NCBI RefSeq assembly: GCF_002412165.1
Contig: NZ_NXIA01000026.1
Coordinates: forward strand, 1 to 35,332
DNA length: 35,332 nucleotides
Direction of reading: 5' to 3'
Origin: Curtobacterium sp. 'Ferrero'
GTDB lineage: Bacteria > Actinomycetota > Actinomycetes > Actinomycetales > Microbacteriaceae
The translations under genes and the position numbers were made by a program. This document shows positions 28,119-35,332 of this stretch, in pieces; within the stretch, counting starts at the first letter, position 1, and every line of letters starts with the position of its first letter. The notes below the pieces were generated by a model that was given only the letters and a program-made list of their open reading frames with translations, was not told the DNA's origin and made no database searches.

Positions 28119-29033
28119 ATGGTCGACTTCGACGTCCAGCTCCTCGCTGTCCTGCGCGAACTCGCCGAGCGCGGCAGCGTCACGGCGGTGGCCGCGGCGA
28201 CCCACCGCACCCCCAGCGCGGTGTCGCAGCAGCTCCGGACGCTGCAGCGCCAGGTCGGCGTGCCGCTCGTCGCGCGGAGCGGGCGCGGTGTGCACCTCAC
28301 CGAGGACGGGCGGTTCCTCGCCGCGCTCGCGGTCGAGGTCGCGACCGCGGTGGAGCACGTCGACGCCGCGTGGCGCGAGCACCGGGGCGGGACGGTCGGC
28401 AGGGTCGCGCTCGCGGTCTTCCCGTCCGCGTCCGAGCTCCTGCTGCCGGGCCTCCTCGCCCGGATGCGGGCGCACCCCGGCATCGACCTGGTGCTCGTCG
28501 ACGTCGACGTCAGCGAGGACGAGTTCGGCCCGCTCGCGGCCGACCACGACGTCGTCGTCGCGCACCGCCCGGACGGTGCGCCACCGGCGGGGCGCGCCGG
28601 CCTCGAGACCGTCGCCCTGCTGCGGGAACCGCTCGACATCGCGGTGCCGCTCGCGCACCCGCTCGCCGACCGGTCGCGGGTCGGGATCGACGACGTCGTG
28701 GGCCAGACGTGGATCGGCGTCCCGGAGGACTACCCGATCGACCGGGTGCTCACCGCGCTGGCGGCGGCGACGGACACCCCGCCGAGCGTCGCCTTCCGGA
28801 CGATCCACCTGCCCGCGATCGAGAACCTCGTGGCGGCGGGACACGGCATCGCCCTCGTGCCGCGGTACACCTCCGGCACCCGGGCATCGGGTCGCTTCCA
28901 CCTGGCAGAGCTCGCCGACGTCCGCGCCGGACGGCGCATCGAGGCGCTCGTCCGGCCGGACCGGCTGGTCCGCCCCGGCGTGCGGACCGTCCTGGAGGCC
29001 CTGGTCGCCGAAGCAGCGCAGGTCACCACGTGA
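28119..29033 (+). CDS. LysR-family transcriptional regulator, divergent from EamA exporter
   Basis: Encodes 304 residues, a normal LysR length. The DNA-binding part is FDVQLLAVLRELAERGSVTA, then VAAATHRTPSAVSQQLRTLQ with the recognition helix. The effector domain (about 90-300) includes GRVALAVFPSASELLLPGLL and NLVAAGHGIALVPRYTSGTR. The ATG at 28119 follows TAGGTT by 6 bases. The divergent arrangement with the EamA exporter, and the palindrome between them, suggest that it controls export of a metabolite that it senses. Confidence 0.9.
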   Translation: MVDFDVQLLAVLRELAERGSVTAVAAATHRTPSAVSQQLRTLQRQVGVPLVARSGRGVHLTEDGRFLAALAVEVATAVEHVDAAWREHRGGTVGRVALAVFPSASELLLPGLLARMRAHPGIDLVLVDVDVSEDEFGPLAADHDVVVAHRPDGAPPAGRAGLETVALLREPLDIAVPLAHPLADRSRVGIDDVVGQTWIGVPEDYPIDRVLTALAAATDTPPSVAFRTIHLPAIENLVAAGHGIALVPRYTSGTRASGRFHLAELADVRAGRRIEALVRPDRLVRPGVRTVLEALVAEAAQVTT

Positions 29034-29169
29034 GGCGGTGACGGACGCGGCGGGGCCGACCCGCGCCTCTCCCCACCGGCACGGCCGGCCCGCCGCTGGC
29101 GCGTCGGTCAGGAACCGGCGGCGTGGGCCCAGGCCGACGCATCGGCGCCCGGATCTGTGCCCGAACGCC

Positions 29170-29203
29170 GACGGCCGTCCCCGCGATCGCGGGGACGGCC
29201 GTC
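29170..29203. terminator. Perfect 34-bp palindrome, bidirectional terminator
   Basis: Fifteen-base arms beginning GACGGCCGTCCCCGC flank GATC, making all 34 bases palindromic. It lies between the convergent LysR and purB genes, 12 bases from the purB stop. It is unrelated to the GGGAGGCGCGG family. Confidence 0.8.
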
Positions 29204-29215
29204 CGACGAGGCGCG

Positions 29216-30601
29216 TCAGACGTCGAGGTGGTCGACCAGCTCGTCCGCCAGACCCGTGTACGTGGCGGGCGTGAGGTTGGTCAGCCGGGCCTTCGCACCG
29301 TCCGAGATGTCGAGGCCGTTCACGAACGCGACGAGGTCGGCCTTGCCGATGCGCTTGCCCCGGGTGAGCTCCTTGAGCATCGCGTACGGGTCCTCGATGT
29401 TCGACTGTCCGGCCGTGACCTCGGCCCGGATGACGGTCTGGATGGCCTCGCCGAGCACCTCCCAGTTCCCGTCGAGGTCCTCCGCCAGCCGCGACTCGTT
29501 CACGGCGATCTCGGACAGGCCGCGGCGGAGGTTGTCGAGCGCGAGCAGCGAGTGCCCGAACGCGACGCCGATGTTCCGCTGCGTGGTGGAGTCGGTCAGG
29601 TCGCGCTGCAGGCGGCTCGTGACCAGGGTCTCGGACAGCGTCGAGAACAGCGCCGACGAGATCTCGAGGTTCGCCTCGGCGTTCTCGAACCGGATCGGGT
29701 TGATCTTGTGCGGCATCGTCGACGACCCCGTGGCACCGGCCACCGGGATCTGCGTGAAGTACCCCATCGAGATGTAGGTCCACACGTCGGTCGCGAGGTT
29801 GTGCAGGATCCGGTTGGCGTGCCGGACGCGGTCGTAGAGCTCGGCCTGCCAGTCGTGCGACTCGATCTGCGTCGTCAGCGGGTTCCACGTCAGGCCGAGG
29901 CCCTCGACGAACTCCTTCGACAGCGCGGGCCAGTCGGCCTCGGGGTCGGCTGCGAGGTGGGCGGAGAAGGTGCCGGTCGCGCCGGAGAACTTGCCGAGGT
30001 ACTCGGTCGCCTCCACCTGGGCGAGGACGCGCTCGAGGCGGTAGACGACCACCGCGAGCTCCTTGCCGAGCGTCGTCGGCGTCGCCGGCTGGCCGTGCGT
30101 GTGCGAGAGCATCGGCACGGCCTTGAGCTCCTCGGCCATCTGGCGGAGGGCGGCGATGACGGCCTGGAACGCCGGCAGCCAGACGTGGTCGACGGTGTCG
30201 CGCACGGTGAGCGCGTAGGAGAGGTTGTTGACGTCCTCGCTGGTGCACGCGAAGTGGGTCAGCTCGGCGATCGCGTCGAGGCCGAGCTCCGAGAGCCGAC
30301 GACGGACGAAGTACTCGACGGCCTTGACGTCGTGCCGGGTCGTCGCCTCGATCTCACCGAGCTCGGCGATCTGCTCCTGCCCGAACGTCTCGGCGACCCG
30401 GCGCAGCGCGGCCTTGTCGTCGACGCTCAGCGGCGACGTCGTGAACATCGCGTGGTCGGTCAGGAAGACCAGCCACTCCACCTCGACGACGATGCGCGCG
30501 CGGTTGAGGCCGGCCTCGGACAGGTGCTCGCCCACCGTGTGCACGATCGGGTAGTAGCGCCCGTCGAGCGGGCTGATCGGCTGCGGGGGAAGGGGGGTCA
30601 T
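29216..30601 (-). CDS. purB: Adenylosuccinate lyase
   Basis: Encodes 461 residues. The enzyme acts twice in purine synthesis, releasing fumarate from SAICAR and from adenylosuccinate. The family signature GSSTMPHKINPIRFENAEAN carries the mobile catalytic serine loop. The catalytic histidine region is SHTHGQPATPTTLGKE, and TSEDVNNLSYAL is also conserved. This matches the E. coli-like PurB type (start PISPLDGRYYP). The ATG at 30601 was chosen because the family begins there and it overlaps the upstream phosphatase stop as ATGA. The protein is cytoplasmic, probably tetrameric. Confidence 0.95.
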   Translation of the reverse strand: MTPLPPQPISPLDGRYYPIVHTVGEHLSEAGLNRARIVVEVEWLVFLTDHAMFTTSPLSVDDKAALRRVAETFGQEQIAELGEIEATTRHDVKAVEYFVRRRLSELGLDAIAELTHFACTSEDVNNLSYALTVRDTVDHVWLPAFQAVIAALRQMAEELKAVPMLSHTHGQPATPTTLGKELAVVVYRLERVLAQVEATEYLGKFSGATGTFSAHLAADPEADWPALSKEFVEGLGLTWNPLTTQIESHDWQAELYDRVRHANRILHNLATDVWTYISMGYFTQIPVAGATGSSTMPHKINPIRFENAEANLEISSALFSTLSETLVTSRLQRDLTDSTTQRNIGVAFGHSLLALDNLRRGLSEIAVNESRLAEDLDGNWEVLGEAIQTVIRAEVTAGQSNIEDPYAMLKELTRGKRIGKADLVAFVNGLDISDGAKARLTNLTPATYTGLADELVDHLDV

Positions 30602-31110
30602 GGGGCTCCCTGACGGACTGCCGGCTCGAGCTGTCGGAAGAGCGCCCGGCAGGCCCGCTCGACGGTCGAGAGCACTCGGTCGAACTCGTGCCGGTCCGCG
30701 TAGTACGGATCCGGTACGTCGGTCTGCTGGGGCCAGGCGTCGTCGTACCGCAGCAGGAGCGTCACCTTGGCGGCGTCGTCCATGGTCGGTGCCCACGATC
30801 GCAGGACGCGTTCGTGGGAGCGGTCGAGTGCGACCACCAGGTCGAGGTCCGGGAACCGGTCCGGGTCGAACTGACGGGCGCGATGCCTGCTCCCATCGTA
30901 TCCGCGTGCGGCGAGCGCTGCGATCGTCCGCTCGTCCGCCGGCTCGCCGACGTGCCAGTCACCGGTCCCCGCGGACTCCACGACGAAGCGGTCGCCCAGT
31001 CCGGCGTCGGCCGCGATCGAGGCGAAGACGATGCCGGCCATCGGGGACCGGCAGATGTTGCCGCTGCAGACGAACGAGACGCGGAACGGGGCGTCGGCGT
31101 CCTGGGTCAT
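30598..31110 (-). CDS. Low-molecular-weight protein-tyrosine phosphatase
   Basis: Encodes 170 residues. The P-loop is FVCSGNICRSPMA with the nucleophile Cys15 and Arg21. The general-acid loop is VPDPYYADRHEFDRVL, with the DPYY form typical of the family. The protein is cytoplasmic and may act on phosphotyrosine proteins or on wall or capsule regulators. The ATG at 31110 was chosen because the family domain starts about ten residues later; longer starts add only low-complexity sequence. Its stop overlaps the purB ATG by four bases, so the two are translated together. Confidence 0.92.
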   Translation of the reverse strand: MTQDADAPFRVSFVCSGNICRSPMAGIVFASIAADAGLGDRFVVESAGTGDWHVGEPADERTIAALAARGYDGSRHRARQFDPDRFPDLDLVVALDRSHERVLRSWAPTMDDAAKVTLLLRYDDAWPQQTDVPDPYYADRHEFDRVLSTVERACRALFRQLEPAVRQGAP

Positions 31111-31160
31111 GGGGACATCATGGCGCAGCGGGGTGACGTGGGCGAGACCCGGTCCCCGGT

Positions 31161-31178
31161 CGGGAGGCACGGTGCCGG
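31161..31178. repeat. Half-site variant of the repeat family near the holin-like gene
   Basis: CGGGAGGCACGGTGCCGG differs from the copy at 23662-23679 by one base. It lies between the phosphatase start and the 3' end of the holin-like gene. Confidence 0.45.
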
Positions 31179-31229
31179 TCGACGGGGAGGCCCCGGTCGG
31201 ACGCGTGGTGGCGTGTGGGAGCGCCGCGC

Positions 31230-31628
31230 TCACGCGCGCGGGCGGTTCAGCACCGGCCGGACGAACAGTCCGATGAGCCAGGCGAACACCGCCAGCACGA
31301 AGGCACCCACGATCCCCCAGCCGAACGAGTCGACCTGCAGGCCGAAGCCGATCGTCGTCGAGATGCCGGCGACGATGAGCAGCAGGACCGCGTTGACGAC
31401 GAGCGAGATCAGGCCGAGCGTGAGGATGTAGAGCGGGAAGGCGACGATCCGGATGATCGTCCCGATCACGGCGTTCACGAGGCCGAACACGAACGCGACG
31501 AGCAGGAACGTCAGGACGGTGGCGGTCGTGCCGCCGTCACCGAAGGCGTTCACGGAGACGCCGCTGACGATGAGCGTGGTGAGCCAGAGCGCGAGGGCGT
31601 TGACGACGAGGCGGACGAGGAATCGCAT
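31230..31628 (-). CDS. Phage holin family (YvlD-like) small membrane protein
   Basis: Encodes 132 residues with four membrane segments, near residues 5-23, 38-61, 66-90 and 97-122. [20 protein letters not shown] and [20 protein letters not shown] match the PF04020 type, and the region [20 protein letters not shown] is the family core. Despite the name, these are chromosomal proteins found across actinobacteria, not proof of a prophage. The ATG at 31628 gives the family N-terminus ([10 protein letters not shown]). Function is uncertain. Confidence 0.88.
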   Translation of the reverse strand: MRFLVRLVVNALALWLTTLIVSGVSVNAFGDGGTTATVLTFLLVAFVFGLVNAVIGTIIRIVAFPLYILTLGLISLVVNAVLLLIVAGISTTIGFGLQVDSFGWGIVGAFVLAVFAWLIGLFVRPVLNRPRA

Positions 31629-31666
31629 GCGCCCATGATGCCGTCGTGCAGCCGCGAGGGTGCCGG

Positions 31667-31672
31667 TAGCCT
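31667..31672 (+). promoter_or_regulatory. -10 box of a leaderless promoter for the aminotransferase
   Basis: TAGCCT ends 7 bases before the ATG at 31680. No ribosome binding site is visible. Confidence 0.45.
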
Positions 31673-31679
31673 TGCGCGC

Positions 31680-32759
31680 ATGAGCGACGAGCGCGTCCAC
31701 ATCCGCCCCGACATCGCCGTCCTGCCCGCCTACAAGCAGGGTCGGCAGGCCGCGGCGGACGCGTTCAAGCTGTCGAGCAACGAGAACCCGTTCCCACCCC
31801 TGCCCGGGGTGGTGCAGGCGGTCCAGGCGCAGACGGCGTTCAACCGCTACCCGGACGCCACCGCGCTCGCCGTCCGGGCCGAGCTCGCCCGCCGGTTCGA
31901 CGTCACCGCGGACGAGGTCCACGTCGCCCCCGGCAGCGTGGCGATCCTGCACGAGCTCGCGAAGGCGACGAGCGGCCCCGGCGACGAGGTCGTGTACGCC
32001 TGGCGGTCGTTCGAGGCCTACCCCGGCGTCGTCACGGTGGCGGGGGCGACGAGCGTGCAGGTGCCGAACCGTCCCGACGGTGGGCACGACCTCGACGCGA
32101 TGGCGGCCGCCGTGACCGAGCGCACCCGGATGGTCATCGTGTGCACGCCGAACAACCCGACCGGACCGATCGTCACCGCGGACGAGTTCGAGCGCTTCAT
32201 GGCGTCCGTGCCCTCGACCGTGCTGGTGGTCCTCGACGAGGCGTACGCCGAGTTCGTCACCGACGCGGCCGCGGTCCGTGGTGGAGCGCTGATCGGACGC
32301 TTCCCGAACCTGGTCGTCCTCCGCACGTTCTCGAAGGCGTACGGACTCGCCGGCCTCCGCGTCGGCTACGCGATCGGCCCCACCTACGTGCTCGACGCCG
32401 TCCGCGCGTGCGCCATCCCGCTGTCGGTGACCGCACAGGGCCAGGCCGCCGCGCTCGCCAGCCTGGAGCGCGAGGACGAACTGCTCGAGCGGGTCGCCGA
32501 GCTCGCCGCCAGCCGGGACCGCGTCGTCGCCGCGCTCCGGGAGCAGGGCTGGCCCGTGCCGGACGCGCAGGGCAACTTCGTGTGGCTGCCGACCGGCGAG
32601 GGGACGGCGGCCGCGGCGGAGGCGTTCGAGGCCGCGGGCATCATCGTGCGGGCGTTCCCGCCGGAGGGGATCCGCATCTCGATCGGCGAGCACGAGGCTG
32701 TGGAAACGCTCCTCGAAACGGCCCGGTCACTTGTGGGGGACCTCACATCGGCCCGTTGA
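31680..32759 (+). CDS. Histidinol-phosphate/aromatic aminotransferase (HisC/Pat type)
   Basis: Encodes 359 residues of the class I/II PLP aminotransferase fold. The PLP lysine is Lys219 in [19 protein letters not shown]. Other signatures are [11 protein letters not shown] near residue 30, CTPNNPTGP (155-163) and [10 protein letters not shown] (183-192). The family includes histidinol-phosphate aminotransferases and the related aromatic amino acid aminotransferases, which the sequence alone does not separate. No other histidine genes are nearby, so an aromatic or branched-chain amino acid role is plausible. The ATG at 31680 fits a leaderless start. The 2-oxoacid dehydrogenase genes follow 23 bases after the stop. 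Confidence 0.88.
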   Translation: MSDERVHIRPDIAVLPAYKQGRQAAADAFKLSSNENPFPPLPGVVQAVQAQTAFNRYPDATALAVRAELARRFDVTADEVHVAPGSVAILHELAKATSGPGDEVVYAWRSFEAYPGVVTVAGATSVQVPNRPDGGHDLDAMAAAVTERTRMVIVCTPNNPTGPIVTADEFERFMASVPSTVLVVLDEAYAEFVTDAAAVRGGALIGRFPNLVVLRTFSKAYGLAGLRVGYAIGPTYVLDAVRACAIPLSVTAQGQAAALASLEREDELLERVAELAASRDRVVAALREQGWPVPDAQGNFVWLPTGEGTAAAAEAFEAAGIIVRAFPPEGIRISIGEHEAVETLLETARSLVGDLTSAR

Positions 32760-32769
32760 GCGCTGCCGC

Positions 32770-32775
32770 TACGCT
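32770..32775 (+). promoter_or_regulatory. -10 box of a leaderless promoter for the dehydrogenase operon
   Basis: TACGCT ends 7 bases before the ATG at 32783, in the 23-base gap after the aminotransferase stop. The dehydrogenase operon may thus have its own promoter. Confidence 0.45.
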
Positions 32776-32782
32776 GGCCCGC

Positions 32783-33916
32783 ATGTCATTCCGCGCCGCG
32801 GCCCCCGCGACGACCACCGTCCGGCTCCTCGACCCCGAGGGCCGGTTCGTGGAGACCGACGAGAACGCCGAGTTCGCCGCCGCCGCGCGGGCGATCCCGG
32901 ACGACACCCTGCTGGCGATGCACCGTCGCATGGTGCTCACCCGTCGGTTCGACCACGCCGGTCACAACCTCCAGCGCACCGGGCAGCTCGGCCTCTGGGT
33001 GCCGAGCCACGGACAAGAGGCCGCACAGACCGGCTCCGTGTTCGCCCTCCGTGCCCAGGACCACGTCTTCCCGTCGTACCGCGAGCACGCCGTCACCACC
33101 GCGCGCGGCGTCGAGCCGATGGAGATCATCGCGATGTACCGCGGGCAGACGCACGGCGGGTGGGACCCGGACGAGCGCGGCAACACGCACATCTCGACCC
33201 TCGTGATCGGCTCGCAGACGCTGCACGCGACGGGCTACGCGCTCGGCCAGAAGCTCGACGGCGTCGTCGGGACGGGCGACCCCGACGTCGACGCATGCTC
33301 CATCGTGTACTTCGGTGACGGTGCGACGAGCCAGGGCGACGTGAACGAGGCGTTCGTCTTCGCCTCCTCCACCCGGGCACCCGTCGTGTTCTTCCTGCAG
33401 AACAACCACTGGGCGATCTCGGTCCCGGTCACGGTGCAGTCGCCGACCCCGCTCGTCGACCGCCCGCGCGGCTTCGGCATCCCGAGCGTCCTCATCGACG
33501 GCAACGACATCCTGGCGTCCTACACGGCCTCCGTCGTCGCGACCGAGCACGCCCGCAGCGGTCAGGGCCCCGCGTTCATCGAGGCCGACACCTACCGGAT
33601 CGGCGCCCACACCAGCTCGGACGACCCGAGCCGGTACCGCGCCGACGGCGAACTCGAGGACTGGGTGCGCCGCGACCCGATCACCCGGTCCGAGGCCTAC
33701 CTGCGCTCCAAGGGCGCGACCGACGAGCAGTTCGCCGCGTTCGACGCCGAGGGCGAGGACCTCGCCGCCGACGTCCGTCGCCGCACCGTCGAGCTCGCCC
33801 CGCCGCCCGTCGGCACCATGTTCGACCACGTCTACCGCGAGCCGCACCCGCTCGTCGCCGAGCAGAAGGCATGGCTCGAGCAGTACGAAGCCGGCTTCGA
33901 GGGGAGCGCCCACTGA
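32783..33916 (+). CDS. 2-oxoacid dehydrogenase E1 component, alpha subunit
   Basis: Encodes 377 residues. With the beta subunit it forms the thiamine-diphosphate-dependent E1 that decarboxylates a 2-oxoacid. The ThDP motif begins FGDGATSQGDVNEAF (residues 177-191) and ends NNHWAIS. WVPSHGQEAAQTGSVFAL and FPSYREHAV are further family marks. Pyruvate and branched-chain 2-oxoacid enzymes of this type are hard to tell apart. The adjoining aminotransferase slightly favours a branched-chain or related acid (inference). The start has no Shine-Dalgarno, and TACGCT precedes it by 7 bases. Its TGA overlaps the E1 beta ATG by one base. Confidence 0.92.
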   Translation: MSFRAAAPATTTVRLLDPEGRFVETDENAEFAAAARAIPDDTLLAMHRRMVLTRRFDHAGHNLQRTGQLGLWVPSHGQEAAQTGSVFALRAQDHVFPSYREHAVTTARGVEPMEIIAMYRGQTHGGWDPDERGNTHISTLVIGSQTLHATGYALGQKLDGVVGTGDPDVDACSIVYFGDGATSQGDVNEAFVFASSTRAPVVFFLQNNHWAISVPVTVQSPTPLVDRPRGFGIPSVLIDGNDILASYTASVVATEHARSGQGPAFIEADTYRIGAHTSSDDPSRYRADGELEDWVRRDPITRSEAYLRSKGATDEQFAAFDAEGEDLAADVRRRTVELAPPPVGTMFDHVYREPHPLVAEQKAWLEQYEAGFEGSAH

Positions 33917-34965
33917 TGAGCACCACCGAGCAGCTCTTCGACTACACGCTCCGCGCCCACCCCGGCGCCGGGGAGGTCCCGAGCGACCCCACCCCCACGT
34001 TGACGATGGCCAAGGCGCTCAACGCCGGACTCGCCGCCGCGATGCAGGCCGACGACAAGGTCCTGCTCATGGGCGAGGACATCGGCCAGCTCGGCGGTGT
34101 CTTCCGCATCACCGAGGGTCTGCAGGACCGGTTCGGCCCCGAGCGCGTGCGGGACACCCCGCTCGCCGAGTCCGGCATCATCGGCACCGCGATCGGGCTC
34201 GCCCTGCGCGGGTACCGCCCCGTCGTCGAGATCCAGTTCGACGGGTTCGTGTGGCCCGGCTTCGACCAGATCACCTCGCAGCTCGCGAAGATGCAGAACC
34301 GGCTGCCGGACCACATGTCGCTGCCGGTCGTCATCCGCATCCCCTACGGCGGCCACATCGGCGCCGTGGAGCACCACCAGGAGTCCCCGGAGGCGTACTT
34401 CGCGCACACCGCGGGCCTCCGCGTGGTGAGCCCGAGCACCCCGAACGACGCCTACTGGATGATCCAGGAGGCGATCGCCTCGAAGGACCCGGTGGTCTTC
34501 CTCGAGCCGAAGTCCCGGTACTGGCCGAAGGGGCAGGTCGACCTCGTCGACGGGCACGTGCCGATGCACACCACGCGCGTCGCCCGGACCGGCACCGAGG
34601 TCACCCTCGTCGGCCACGGCGCGATGGTCGCGACGCTCATGCAGGCCGCTGAGATCGCCGAGTCCGAGGGCACGAGCTGCGAGGTCGTGGACCTCCGCTC
34701 GATCTCCCCGATCGACTGGGAACCGCTGCTCGCCTCGGTCGCGAAGACCGGCCGGCTCGTCATCGCACAGGAGGCCTCCGGCTTCGTGAGCGTCGGCAGC
34801 GAGATCGCCGCGACCGTCGCCGAGCGGGCGTTCTACACGCTGCAGGCGCCGCCGCTGCGGGTGTCCGGCTTCGACGTGCCGTTCCCGGTGTCGAAGCTCG
34901 AGCACCTGCACCTCCCGGACGCCGACCGCGTCCTCGAGGCCGTCGACCGCGCCCTCGCGTACTGA
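33916..34965 (+). CDS. 2-oxoacid dehydrogenase E1 component, beta subunit
   Basis: Encodes 349 residues, the E1 beta partner that completes the active site and holds the pyrimidine-binding fold. Typical stretches are LTMAKALNAGLAAAM, LMGEDIGQLGGVFRITEGL, TPLAESGIIGTAIGLALRG and EIQFDGFVWPGFDQI. The transketolase C-terminal domain starts near residue 215 (VARTGTEVTLVGHGAM). The ATG at 33916 overlaps the alpha-subunit stop in TGATG. An upstream in-frame start lies inside the alpha gene and was not chosen. E2 begins 27 bases after the stop. Confidence 0.93.
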   Translation: MSTTEQLFDYTLRAHPGAGEVPSDPTPTLTMAKALNAGLAAAMQADDKVLLMGEDIGQLGGVFRITEGLQDRFGPERVRDTPLAESGIIGTAIGLALRGYRPVVEIQFDGFVWPGFDQITSQLAKMQNRLPDHMSLPVVIRIPYGGHIGAVEHHQESPEAYFAHTAGLRVVSPSTPNDAYWMIQEAIASKDPVVFLEPKSRYWPKGQVDLVDGHVPMHTTRVARTGTEVTLVGHGAMVATLMQAAEIAESEGTSCEVVDLRSISPIDWEPLLASVAKTGRLVIAQEASGFVSVGSEIAATVAERAFYTLQAPPLRVSGFDVPFPVSKLEHLHLPDADRVLEAVDRALAY

Positions 34966-34992
34966 CCCCCGTCCGACCCCGAAGGAGCCGTA

Positions 34993-35332
34993 GTGGCCGC
35001 CGCCGAATTCCCCCTGCCCGACGTGGGCGAAGGCCTGACCGAGGCCGAGATCGTCCAGTGGCGCGTCGCCATCGGGGACGAGATCGCCGTCGACCAGGTG
35101 CTCGTGGAGATCGAGACGGCGAAGTCGCTCGTCGAGCTGCCCTCGCCGTTCGCCGGCACCGTGACCGGGCTGCTCGTCGCCGAGGGCGACACGGTCGAGG
35201 TCGGCCGTCCGATCATCCGGGTCGACTCCGACGCCGTCGGTGGCCAGCCGGGAGGCGCGGCACCCGTCGCCGAGTCCGCGCCGGCCGCCCCGGTGGTCGC
35301 CACCACCCCGGTCGCCGCCCCCGCCCCGCCGG
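34993..35332 (+). CDS. Dihydrolipoamide acyltransferase E2 (3' end outside window)
   Basis: The first 113 codons are visible, starting at a GTG at 34993 with a GAAGGAG site 5 bases upstream. A lipoyl domain covers residues 1-78: [19 protein letters not shown] at the start and the lipoyl Lys44 in [15 protein letters not shown]. An Ala/Pro/Val-rich flexible linker follows to the window edge. Only one lipoyl domain is visible here; more could follow. The peripheral-subunit-binding and catalytic domains lie beyond the window. E2 carries the acyl group from E1 to CoA in the complex. Confidence 0.9.
   Translation, partial: MAAAEFPLPDVGEGLTEAEIVQWRVAIGDEIAVDQVLVEIETAKSLVELPSPFAGTVTGLLVAEGDTVEVGRPIIRVDSDAVGGQPGGAAPVAESAPAAPVVATTPVAAPAPP

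Noticed and set aside
29060..29080. CCGCGCCTC stretch after the LysR gene as another family repeat
   Set aside because: The match is short, with mismatches, and no convincing opposite arm.
31230..31628. Holin-like gene as evidence of a prophage
   Set aside because: No endolysin, integrase or structural phage gene is nearby, and this family is common in bacterial chromosomes.
35249..35264. CGGGAGGCGCGG inside the E2 gene as a further repeat-family copy
   Set aside because: It encodes the Gly/Ala/Pro linker in frame and has no paired arm, so a chance match in GC-rich coding sequence is more likely.

Overview
The window is very GC-rich (roughly 70%) and tightly packed. Many starts are GTG or leaderless, and several genes are membrane or surface proteins of actinobacterial type, including a sortase-E-type LAFTG anchor. 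Gene content and the purB / tyrosine phosphatase / holin-like / aminotransferase / 2-oxoacid dehydrogenase order suggest a Microbacteriaceae chromosome, probably a plant-associated relative of Curtobacterium. That placement is inference from gene content; no marker gene was compared. No rRNA, tRNA, CRISPR array, transposase or prophage was recognised, and no gene-free stretch exceeds 300 bases.

Layout. 1-4.3 kb: the 3' end of a secreted protein, then minus-strand genes for a DUF1992 protein, a GH15 glucoamylase/trehalase-type enzyme, an alpha/beta hydrolase and phenolic acid decarboxylase (padC). padC faces a divergent MarR-type regulator across a palindromic operator candidate; this looks like a hydroxycinnamate detoxification unit. 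4.8-6.4 kb: the RNA ligase gene rtcB behind an unusual leader that holds a perfect 14-bp inverted repeat, two further hairpins and a 36-codon ORF. 6.4-9.5 kb: a DUF1206 membrane protein, an SMP-30/gluconolactonase-like protein and an alpha/beta hydrolase. 9.6-13.5 kb (minus strand): a probable stress operon dps - SDR oxidoreductase - FAD oxidoreductase, then a MarR regulator and an FMN reductase. 13.6-17.4 kb: a GH13 alpha-glucosidase whose 3' end is followed by extra 20-bp copies, and a lectin-like, DUF11-containing surface protein with an LAFTG anchor. 17.5-21.4 kb: two small membrane proteins and a DHA2-type MFS exporter in one overlapping cluster, then an ECF sigma factor overlapping a single-pass membrane protein. 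21.3-24.3 kb: a LysR regulator divergent from an MFS transporter, then a membrane-anchored extracellular protein whose C-terminus resembles EndoU/BECR-fold nucleases. 24.4-29 kb: a cation diffusion facilitator, a DUF4166/TIGR01777 epimerase pair, an EamA exporter and its divergent LysR regulator. 29.2-35.3 kb: purB with a low-molecular-weight tyrosine phosphatase, a small holin-like membrane protein, a HisC-type aminotransferase, and the start of a 2-oxoacid dehydrogenase operon (E1 alpha, E1 beta, E2).

Most noteworthy: a dispersed palindromic repeat with core GGGAGGCGCGG at gene 3' ends (it even extends one LysR reading frame), the structured rtcB leader, the orphan EndoU/BECR-like secreted protein, the structured intergenic block near 24.4 kb, and a recurrent leaderless promoter layout with a TANNNT box 6-8 nt before the start codon.
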